NCBI RefSeq assembly: GCF_030817075.1
Contig: NZ_JAUSYU010000001.1
Span: 3,100,001-3,164,000 of the forward strand
Direction: 5' to 3'
Length of the DNA stretch: 64,000 nt
From: Arthrobacter sp. V1I9
GTDB lineage: Bacteria; Actinomycetota; Actinomycetes; Actinomycetales; Micrococcaceae
Shown here: in pieces, positions 43,687 through 51,425 of the stretch
How the letters are laid out: every line of letters starts with the position of its first letter
Position numbering within the stretch: position 1 is the first letter of the stretch
Position numbers and translations under genes: made by a program
The notes under the pieces: model-generated
What the model was told of the DNA's origin: nothing
What the model saw: the letters and a program-made list of their open reading frames with translations, nothing else
Databases searched by the model: none

Positions 43687-43982
43687 GGTTGCGTCCCCGT
43701 GACTCTTTCAAAGACTTGCTCTCCTACAAATTTACCGCTCTGTACGATAGCTCTGACATGGGCCCCACCGTACGCCGCGAAGGAGTGCGTCATCCATCCT
43801 GGATTTGAATCGGGGTTGGATGCTCGGGGAAGTGTGTAGCGATCCCGCCCCCGACGCCGTCAAATATCATTTCACCTAATTGATATGTTTCTCCGTTCGC
43901 ACTGCTACGACGGAGAAATATACCCCCTACGACGAGATAGCTTATAGCCAGGCCTCGCCGTAGTACGATCTCGTGCGATGCC

Positions 43983-44144
43983 TTAACTTGAAACTAACTT
44001 TTGTGGCAGAGCGGGCTTGAACATATAGAAAATGGTGTAGTCGAAGAAGACTAATCCAGCCAGTTTCCAATACCATTTCGTTCGTGATCTAGGGGCTTTT
44101 CGATTCTCGGCCCCGCCATTTACGTCACTATCGGTATAGGTCAT
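43983..44144 (-). CDS. small single-span membrane protein, 53 aa
   Basis: ATG 44144 is preceded by GGATGGAGACGG, a good RBS. The product (MTYTDSDVNGG...) has a basic segment (RKAPRSRTKWYWKLAG), one membrane span (LVFFDYTIFYMF) and a short tail. The TKWYWKL stretch resembles TLKWYWSLLG in the interrupted gene at 39869, so it may be a truncated relative. It lies in the array between the two candidate immunity genes. Confidence 0.5.
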   Translation of the reverse strand: MTYTDSDVNGGAENRKAPRSRTKWYWKLAGLVFFDYTIFYMFKPALPQKLVSS

Positions 44145-44302
44145 CCGTCTCCATCCAAGCATTACCCCTGAGTGACGCCGTGTACCGAAGGTTTGGGGAC
44201 CAGCACCCGGCCCGGGGAAACCGATAAGACCACCGGTACGCGGCAGGCTGGCCGTGATTCTCTATCGGCGTTGCGATAGCGCAGCAGCCGGAAAATCGGG
44301 CC

Positions 44303-45058
44303 CTAATCCATAGTCAGACGTGTAGCCCCAGCGTCGCTTCCAGTCTCCCACTCGGGTCCGAGGGACAGTGCCTCAGGGTTGCGGAAAAATTCGGCCAGCG
44401 CCGACTCGACCGCAGCCATGTCATGCACTAACCGCGGAGGCATAAGGGCTTTCACTTCTCCCATGGGGACTTCCACCGATGCATCCCCTGCACCCGCAGA
44501 TCGCGCCAGCACTGCCCAGGACCCCTCATTTCTCGCATCAGCATTTCGGTGACAGAGCATTCCCAGCCCTGGGTCTCCGGCCACTTCAAAACGTGCCGAA
44601 CCACGTCTTACGGTGAGGCGCCCGTGCTTTTTACCGTCTAAGGAACGCAGCGCAGCATCAGCCGCCAGCCGGGCCTCAGCCGCATTCCGGAACCCCTGTT
44701 CATCTACCGCCCACGGGGCTTCCGTCTCTACTGTGCGGTTCGCGACAAAGCGGCCCCATGCCACGCCTACAGATGTACCTGCTAGGAATCCTCCAAACCA
44801 GGCATAGCCGGCCGTTCCCAGTGCGAACCATGCTGCAATGAACAACACGAGTACGACGGACCCTATCCACCGCCGCGGTACGCCGAAACGCACCAGCACG
44901 GCTCCTGCGAGCAAGCCTGCAATCATGACTCCGGCCTCGAGCAGTACCTGCTCGGTTGGCACGAACACCATGATTGATATTGTGCCCATCAATACCAGGC
45001 CGCTGAAGATCAGCGCACCTATCCACGGACGCCGGCGATTATTCCCCATCATTCCCAT
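44303..45058 (-). CDS. putative immunity protein for the Rhs effector
   Basis: 251 aa from ATG 45058, 18 bp after the rhs stop, so it is co-transcribed. Four membrane segments lie in the first ~105 residues (WIGALIFSGLVLMGTISIMV; VMIAGLLAGAVLVRFGV; VVLVLFIAAWFALGTAGYAW), followed by a soluble domain of ~150 residues (WAVDEQGFRNAAEARLAADA; GRLTVRRGSARFEVAGDP; AVESALAEFFRNPEALSLGP). It is paralogous to the 42008-42799 protein, which follows the orphan Rhs tip in the same way. The membrane location fits protection against a membrane-active toxin. Confidence 0.75.
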   Translation of the reverse strand: MGMMGNNRRRPWIGALIFSGLVLMGTISIMVFVPTEQVLLEAGVMIAGLLAGAVLVRFGVPRRWIGSVVLVLFIAAWFALGTAGYAWFGGFLAGTSVGVAWGRFVANRTVETEAPWAVDEQGFRNAAEARLAADAALRSLDGKKHGRLTVRRGSARFEVAGDPGLGMLCHRNADARNEGSWAVLARSAGAGDASVEVPMGEVKALMPPRLVHDMAAVESALAEFFRNPEALSLGPEWETGSDAGATRLTMD

Positions 45059-45076
45059 CTTCCATGTGCCGCTCCG

Positions 45077-48000
45077 TCACAACCCTAGGCGGTTCTGGAG
45101 CGCGTCCCCGCCAAATCCAACGGTGCCGCCCAACAGGCCGCCGTTCCACAGTCCCACTGTATTGGTTTGATTGGGGTTGAACATGCCGCTCCAAGTTCGA
45201 GGAGCGAAGTACGGCATCTGCCGGAGTGTATCCACCCCATGCTGGCTGACTATTGGTACCCGGCCCACGGGTAGGGCGGAAACACCGGCACTAGTAAAGC
45301 TTGTAAGCCCCGAAGCGCCCGCGCCGAATGCACCCGTAACTCCGGCTTTCTGAAGATCTACTTTGTCGCCGGCAACGATGTTTTCCAACATAGAGCCAGT
45401 GGCCGAACCAACCCCACTGATGACCGCGGTTCCGACGTTGGCACCCAAACCGTTCGCAGGTTGGGACAGACGCAATGCCAGGCTCCCGCCCGCAGGCCCA
45501 GCAAGACCGCCGACGGCTCCTGAAAAGCCGCCACCTGCAACTTTCCCTGCAAAACCCCAACCATCTCGAATTTGCCAACCATTTTGGGAAAGGTAGCCGA
45601 GCCCACCGGTTCCGGCGCCGACGGCACCGTTAGCGCCGGCGCTTACTCCCATCGCTGCCGCCGCTTGACCTGCCGGGGCTGTAGCTACCAAACCTTTGGC
45701 CCACATGGCCGCGCCGCCACCTGCAGCACCGGTAACTGCTCCTACGGCCGTGTTACCGAGGACCGACCACCAGTCGACAGTCCCATTTTGCGCTTTCTGG
45801 GAAAACGCCGATATCCCTCCAGACGCCAGCGCTCCCGCAATGGCTCCCGCAGCAATAATGTTGAGCCCTGGAACGAACAACGCGGCAATGCCGCCCGCGA
45901 CGGCAATTCCCGCAACAACGTACTCCCAATGGCTCTCGGCCGATTTGTCGTAGGCCTTCAGTTCGTCGTCGGTCAAGGGCCGAAGTCCCGTAGGATCGGT
46001 CGTGTTCAGGGGGTTGTTGCCGGCGTAGGCGTACGGGTTCCCATCCCAGCCAGCGCCGAGGACAGGAGCCAAAGGATCCGTTGATAGGAAACCACGGCTG
46101 GCAGGGTCGTACGCCCGGGCCCCGAGCCACTCCAGCCCCGCGATATCCACGCCGCCGTTACCTGTCAGCGTAATCCCGGCAGGCAGCACACCCGCCAGAC
46201 CAGCCACAGCACCCGCACCAGCAGCGCTCCCAAACGCGGGAGCGGGAATTGTCGTGGTGCCAACAACAGCCCAGGGATCAGCTGGGTCGGTGGGCCGGGC
46301 TGCGCGCCAGCCCGGCGCAGTCCAGGCCTCCCCCACACCTGTAACACCGCCGGGCAGGGAAAGGACCTGCCCGCCACCAATACCGGCCAGGGTGGGGACG
46401 GGGTTGGCGGTGTCCCACCAGAGTTCTGAACGGTCGACGGCGGCAAGCTCACCTAGCGCGTCAACCCACAGCGAGTGCCGGGACACCTCAGCCCCGTCAC
46501 GGTCCCGCACCACGGAACCGCCCAGAAGTCCGGTGGGACCCCACGCGTATTCGGTCCAGGATCCGTCCGGTCCGATCAACCGGGTGCGGCGGCCCAAACC
46601 ATCGTGGACATACTCTGTCCGGGACCCGTCGGGTTCCGTGACGGACAGGAGCTGCCCGGCAGCGTCGTAACCGTAAACCCTGGACCCGTCCGGGAGCGCC
46701 TCACGCAGAAGCCGCCCGCCGGCGTCGTACTCCCACCCCAACACCACAGCCGTGGCCCCGGGCTCGTCGGAACCTGTGGTGGTGGCGGTAACCATTTGCC
46801 CGGCGCCGTCATATCCGTACCGGGTGACTGCACCGGACCGGGCCAGCCCGGTGATCCTGCCGTCGTCATTGCGGCCGATCAGCGTCACGTCGGTCGCACC
46901 GGAACCGGCCCGGTCAACCCGAGTGTGCTCAGCGAGGGCGCCGTTGCGGTAGGCCCATTCCTGGACGAGGTCCCCGGCCGTGGCGGCGGTGATCCGCCCT
47001 GCGGCGTCGTAGCTAAAGGACGCGTCCCCCAGGAGGGGGTTGGCCACCGCGATGATCTGCCCCGCGGCGTCGCGGGTATAGGTGGTGGTGGTCCCGCGCG
47101 CGTCGGTGAAGCTGGTCCGGTTCCCGTCCGGGTCGTATTCCCAGGACAGGCCCTGCGCCCCACGGGTGCGCGAGGTCAGCCGGCCGCACCGGTCAAAGCC
47201 GAGTTCGTGTTCCACGGCCAACCCGTCCGGGCCGGTGTGATCGGTGATGACCACCCGGCGGCGGAGCAGGTCCCGCTCGATCGAAGTGATCCGCTTCCCG
47301 TCCACCGTGGTGCTGGCTTCGCGGCCGGCCCGGTCGTACGTCCACGTGGTGGTGTGCCCGTCCGGATCGGTTTGGGACAGCTGCCGCCCGGCAGGATCGT
47401 ACGTGGCGGTGGTGACCCGCCCGAGCGGGTCGGTGACCGAGTCCACGAGGTCCGTTGCCGTGTAGGTCCGGGTGGTGACCCCGCCGTTCGGGTCGGTGAT
47501 CCGGACCAGCCGGCCGCGGACGTCGTACTCGAACCGGGTCCGCCCGCCCACACCGTTGACCGTCTCGATCAGTTCACCGGCGGTGTTGTATTTGAACCGG
47601 CGGGTCCCGTACCAGGTGTCCTGGGAAAAGCTCAGACGCCCGCGCCGGTCATACCCGTACCGGGAGAGTCCCTGGCCCGGGGTGCGGCGGGCAATCAGGC
47701 GCCCGCACGGGTCGTACTCGAACGTCTCGACCTCGCCCGTCGGCAACGTCCGCGCAATGACTCGTTGGTCGGCGTCGTAGGCCAGTTCCGTGACCGCGCC
47801 GAGCGGGTCGGTGGTGCGCCAGGGCCGTCCGCACCCGTCGTACTCGTACCGCGTGAGGGCGCCGGCAGGTGAGGTGACCGAGATGATCTTTCCCGCCACG
47901 TCCCGGCCCAACACGGTCAGCCTGCCTTCACCGTCGACCAGCTCCACCGGGTTCCCGGCCGCGTCATAGCTGACCAGCTCCGCGGACCCGTCCGCGGCTT

Positions 48001-50698
48001 CGACCTTGGTGGGGCGCCCGAACTCATCGAAAGTGTACGTCGATGACGCGAATGCGTCCGTCAGTGTCGCCGTGCCGGCTCTGTGGTCCGTTGTGGCGTC
48101 CGTGCGGACCCCGGTGGGGTCGACGACGGCGGCCAGGGCTCCGACCTTGTCGTACTCCCGGGCCCAGTCGTGACCGGCGGGATCCGTGATACCGATCAGC
48201 CGGGAGAGCGTGTCGTGAGCGAATCCCCACTGGGCACCGTCGGGCAGCACCGCGGCGGTGACGTTGCCGAGTTCGTCGAAGACCCGTTCAATAGTCCGGC
48301 CCAGGGGGTCTATAGTGCGGACCAGTTCACCGTTGGCGGCGTATTCCATTCCGGTGCGGCCGCCGTCCGGGGCGGTGAACGCCGTGGTCCTGCCCGCGGC
48401 ATCGTGTTCGAAGGTCCACACTGCGCCGTCCGGATCCTCACGGCGCACCAGCAGCCCGGCGGCGTCGTAGCTAAAACGCGTCTCGGCCCCGGACGGGCTG
48501 ATAGCCCTCATGGGGCGGCCGGCGTCGTCGCGGACGATCCTTGCCGTATCGCCTGCGGCGTTCCGGGTAGCGACAAGGTCGCCAAACCCGTCGTAGGCGA
48601 ACTCGACGGCCACCCCGGCCGGGTCCACCACCCGGTTCAGCAGCCCGTCCCGCCATTGCAGTTCGGTAAGCCCGCCCAGCGCATCCCGGACCACGGCAGG
48701 GTCCCGGGAGAGATCATCAGCGTACTCATAGGACACGACCGCACCGGAGGCGGTCACCAAGGTGGTGATCCGGTCCTTCTCATCCCAGCCATAGGTCAGG
48801 TCCGCACCCTCCGGAGTCACCGTCCGGGTCTTCCGGCCACGTTCGTCGTACGCGTGCACCGTGACCGCCCCGTCACGTTCGGTGAAGGACACCAGGTTCC
48901 CGTGGGTGTCGTACGCCATCGACTGCCGCTGATCATGGGAATCCAGCACGCCCACCAGGCGGCCCTTGGCATCGGCGATCCACGAATTGGAGCGCGTGCC
49001 GTCCTCGTCCGAGACCACCGTGACCCGGCCCGGCAGGTACGCGAACCGGACCCGGCGCCCGTGCTGGGTCACCTGCAGGACCACCCGGCCGAGCTCGTCG
49101 TAAGTGTTTTCCGCTTCAAGAACACCCGCGGCGGAGTACACGGCATCGACCAGCCCGGCCTCGTTCCACCGATACGTCCGGGTGCCCACCTCAGTGCCCA
49201 CGCTGACCAAACGGCCCGCGGCGTCGTAGCCGTATTCGACGCGGCGGCCGTCGGAGGCGCGCACGACGGCGACACGGCCCGCTGCGTAGTCAACCTCGAG
49301 GAAGCGGCCCCGCACGTGTTCAAGCCGGCTGACTACACCGGCGCTGCCGCCGTCGGCCGGTGCCTCCCGAAGGACCGACACGGTCCTCCCCGGACCGGAA
49401 CCGGCACCAAGCCACACACCGGCGGGGCTGTAGGCCCACCAGGACCCCTGGTTGTCACGGACCACGAGGAGCTCCGCCGTGCCCGCGGGCACGGAGCCCA
49501 GCTCCTTGAAAACAGCATCGGTGCTCGGCTCGCTGGTGAGCCAGTAATTCTCCCCCACCCCCCGGGCCCAACCGGTGCCCTCGCGAGGGAAATCCACCGC
49601 CCGCCCATCAGCCATCACCCAACGGCAGCCCTCATCCGAAAGCACCAGGGACTGGTCCAGGACCGACGCCCACCCCGGCCCGAAAACCCCGTCCCGGTCC
49701 AGGCCCGAACCCAACGAGTTATACATCCGCGAGAACACCAGGTTCGAGGCAGCCCCGGCGAACCCCAGATCCGTTTCCGGTTCAATGAAGTTACCCGTCG
49801 CGGTGTTCACCGGGTCGTTGGCGTAACCGCTGGTGGGCATTGCACCCGCCGCCGTGGGCGGATCAATAGCGAGTGAGGACCGGATGGCGCTGACCCCTGC
49901 CGCAGCCAACGCAGCGTTCACCGCAGCGTCCGAAACGCTGGAGACGGCACCCTCGCCGCCCGCGGCTGCGAAGGCATCCGCTACCGTAACCGCCCAGACG
50001 GCGTCGTTTTCATTCGCCCGCAAATACCGCCGGTAAGCACTGATCACGCCGGACGCGTCGATGGAACCCCAGTCGCAGGCGGACGCGAACGAGGACATCT
50101 GCCCCTCCAGAGAACCCGGTTCCGCAGCCAGGCTGTCGTCCAGGTCGCGTGAACCGGTCGCGAAGGAGCGAAGGTCGGCCGGCCGGGCCGAGGAAGTCCC
50201 TCCTCCGTACCCACCACCCGGCGCCGGATTTTCCCGGGAGCCCAGGTGAGGGGACGGCGGAGCAAAGGTCGGGGCCGGGCCCGGATCCGCGTTGGGCCGC
50301 TCTGCCTCGCCAAAAAACCAGTCCCTGACTTGTTCGAACCCGTTCCGGTCGTTGTGCTCCCGGACCCATTCGTTGTTCCACCGGCGCCGGTTATCTTCCT
50401 CGTGCGCTGCCTCGATCATCTGCCCCACGTAGCCTGCAACGGTCCGCATGGCCGACGCCAGCGCCTCCGCGTCCCCGGCAGCCGTTGCAGCGTTTACCGC
50501 AAACAGCTCCGAAAAATGGCCCCTGAAGTCCGTTTTCGCCGCTGATACGTAGGAAGCCCGAGATCCCGCCTGCCCCTCAACCCGGGTGGCCGCGGATTCG
50601 AACACCGATTGCACCACCTCAGCCACGGCGTAGCTGAACCGCCCGCCATTGGAAGCATCCGACGCCGGTAACAACGGCATCTCAACGAATTCGGTCAC
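45077..50698 (-). CDS. Rhs/YD-repeat polymorphic toxin (candidate T7SS effector)
   Basis: 1873 aa from GTG 50698, which has GGGGGG about 8 nt upstream; a longer open frame exists but starts without an RBS. Residues ~1-240: helical WXG/LXG-like export region (VAEVVQSVFESAATRVEGQA; AGYVGQMIEAAHEEDNRRR) and a Gly/Pro linker. About 315-370: Rhs N-terminal motif (YANDPVNTATGNFIEPETDL). About 400-1500: many YD repeats (YDAAGRLVSV, YDPAGRQLSQTDPDGHTT). Core end WLGARAYDPASRGFLSTDPL ... DPTGL near residue 1567. The last ~300 residues are the variable tip: hydrophobic helices (VVAGIAVAGGIAALFVPGL) and Gly/Ala-rich repeats, ending LLGGTVGFGGDALQNRLGL; no known nuclease motif seen. A candidate immunity gene follows 18 bp downstream. 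Confidence 0.9.
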   Translation of the reverse strand: MTEFVEMPLLPASDASNGGRFSYAVAEVVQSVFESAATRVEGQAGSRASYVSAAKTDFRGHFSELFAVNAATAAGDAEALASAMRTVAGYVGQMIEAAHEEDNRRRWNNEWVREHNDRNGFEQVRDWFFGEAERPNADPGPAPTFAPPSPHLGSRENPAPGGGYGGGTSSARPADLRSFATGSRDLDDSLAAEPGSLEGQMSSFASACDWGSIDASGVISAYRRYLRANENDAVWAVTVADAFAAAGGEGAVSSVSDAAVNAALAAAGVSAIRSSLAIDPPTAAGAMPTSGYANDPVNTATGNFIEPETDLGFAGAASNLVFSRMYNSLGSGLDRDGVFGPGWASVLDQSLVLSDEGCRWVMADGRAVDFPREGTGWARGVGENYWLTSEPSTDAVFKELGSVPAGTAELLVVRDNQGSWWAYSPAGVWLGAGSGPGRTVSVLREAPADGGSAGVVSRLEHVRGRFLEVDYAAGRVAVVRASDGRRVEYGYDAAGRLVSVGTEVGTRTYRWNEAGLVDAVYSAAGVLEAENTYDELGRVVLQVTQHGRRVRFAYLPGRVTVVSDEDGTRSNSWIADAKGRLVGVLDSHDQRQSMAYDTHGNLVSFTERDGAVTVHAYDERGRKTRTVTPEGADLTYGWDEKDRITTLVTASGAVVSYEYADDLSRDPAVVRDALGGLTELQWRDGLLNRVVDPAGVAVEFAYDGFGDLVATRNAAGDTARIVRDDAGRPMRAISPSGAETRFSYDAAGLLVRREDPDGAVWTFEHDAAGRTTAFTAPDGGRTGMEYAANGELVRTIDPLGRTIERVFDELGNVTAAVLPDGAQWGFAHDTLSRLIGITDPAGHDWAREYDKVGALAAVVDPTGVRTDATTDHRAGTATLTDAFASSTYTFDEFGRPTKVEAADGSAELVSYDAAGNPVELVDGEGRLTVLGRDVAGKIISVTSPAGALTRYEYDGCGRPWRTTDPLGAVTELAYDADQRVIARTLPTGEVETFEYDPCGRLIARRTPGQGLSRYGYDRRGRLSFSQDTWYGTRRFKYNTAGELIETVNGVGGRTRFEYDVRGRLVRITDPNGGVTTRTYTATDLVDSVTDPLGRVTTATYDPAGRQLSQTDPDGHTTTWTYDRAGREASTTVDGKRITSIERDLLRRRVVITDHTGPDGLAVEHELGFDRCGRLTSRTRGAQGLSWEYDPDGNRTSFTDARGTTTTYTRDAAGQIIAVANPLLGDASFSYDAAGRITAATAGDLVQEWAYRNGALAEHTRVDRAGSGATDVTLIGRNDDGRITGLARSGAVTRYGYDGAGQMVTATTTGSDEPGATAVVLGWEYDAGGRLLREALPDGSRVYGYDAAGQLLSVTEPDGSRTEYVHDGLGRRTRLIGPDGSWTEYAWGPTGLLGGSVVRDRDGAEVSRHSLWVDALGELAAVDRSELWWDTANPVPTLAGIGGGQVLSLPGGVTGVGEAWTAPGWRAARPTDPADPWAVVGTTTIPAPAFGSAAGAGAVAGLAGVLPAGITLTGNGGVDIAGLEWLGARAYDPASRGFLSTDPLAPVLGAGWDGNPYAYAGNNPLNTTDPTGLRPLTDDELKAYDKSAESHWEYVVAGIAVAGGIAALFVPGLNIIAAGAIAGALASGGISAFSQKAQNGTVDWWSVLGNTAVGAVTGAAGGGAAMWAKGLVATAPAGQAAAAMGVSAGANGAVGAGTGGLGYLSQNGWQIRDGWGFAGKVAGGGFSGAVGGLAGPAGGSLALRLSQPANGLGANVGTAVISGVGSATGSMLENIVAGDKVDLQKAGVTGAFGAGASGLTSFTSAGVSALPVGRVPIVSQHGVDTLRQMPYFAPRTWSGMFNPNQTNTVGLWNGGLLGGTVGFGGDALQNRLGL

Positions 50699-50949
50699 AA
50701 CCAAAGCCCCCCATGAACAAGAACTGAAACAAGAACAACCACCAACCCGCAGGACAGGCGCCCGCACGGGAAAAGAACCACCAAAAAGCAGGACGCGCCC
50801 GGGAGGAAACATCAAGCCGGGCAGGGAACCCCAAAAACCGGCCCGGGGAACCCAGGACCGGAGGAAAGATTAAAACAAGGCAACGGCCAGGCAACCGGCC
50901 GCTCCCCCGAGCGGCGCGGTCACCCGGCCTTCACGCCAGCAAAAACAGG

Positions 50950-51231
50950 CTAGGCGCCGCCGCCGGCGGAGAAAATGTCCTGCGAGATCTTCTGCAACTG
51001 CCCCCGCAGCTGCTCCAACTCTTCCTTGGCCTTATCCAAAGCAGCCTTGGTCTCCGGCCACGTCGAACCACGGAACTGGGCAGCCAAAGGACCATCCCAA
51101 ACATTCGGGTCCGACAAGACCCGCCCCTGCGCATCCAACGCCGAGATCTGGTCCGTAAACCCACCGTTGATGATCGACTGCACCTGCCCGATCGCAGCTT
51201 TCGCTTGCTCAGTAGACAACACACGCGACAT
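50950..51231 (-). CDS. WXG100 family protein (ESAT-6/CFP-10-like)
   Basis: 93 aa from ATG 51231 with GGGAGGAA upstream; in-frame codons further up lack an RBS. Two helices around a central turn: AKAAIGQVQSIINGGFTDQI ... VWDGPLAAQFRGSTW ... ALDKAKEELEQLRGQLQ. The WDG turn takes the place of WxG, as in many WXG100 proteins. Such proteins are type VII substrates or partners. It lies 251 bp upstream of rhs, same strand, and divergent from the secretion-like operon. Confidence 0.88.
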   Translation of the reverse strand: MSRVLSTEQAKAAIGQVQSIINGGFTDQISALDAQGRVLSDPNVWDGPLAAQFRGSTWPETKAALDKAKEELEQLRGQLQKISQDIFSAGGGA

Positions 51232-51425
51232 AGAAAATTCCTCCCCAAAGACAACGTAATTACCGCCGAACACCTTACCCCGGCGATCAGACGAACCTGA
51301 CGCTACCAACACAGCCGAATAAATCCAACAAAAAGAGAAATAAATGTGGCGCTCGTCTTACAACTGCGTTACGCGCATGATCTTGGCGTAAAGGATTAGT
51401 CCATTCGCGAGGGCAACCCCGTATC
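51232..51425. promoter_or_regulatory. divergent promoter region between WXG100-rhs and the secretion operon
   Basis: 194 bp separate the WXG100 start from the plus-strand operon. It is AT-richer than its flanks (AACAAAAAGAGAAATAAATG around 51330). It must contain both promoters. I see no convincing hexamer pair or operator that I would assign. Confidence 0.5.

Noticed and set aside
43790..43870. 26-codon minus-strand ORF (MIFDGVGGGIATHF...) resembling the Gly-rich start of the DUF805 protein
   Set aside because: Too short and only a DGVGGG match; could be a vestige, but it cannot be supported as a gene.
46475..49876. Long open frames on the plus strand opposite rhs (up to ~597 codons)
   Set aside because: They are antisense shadows of the GC-rich YD-repeat coding sequence, with Gly/Pro/Arg/Val-rich, low-complexity translations and no RBS.
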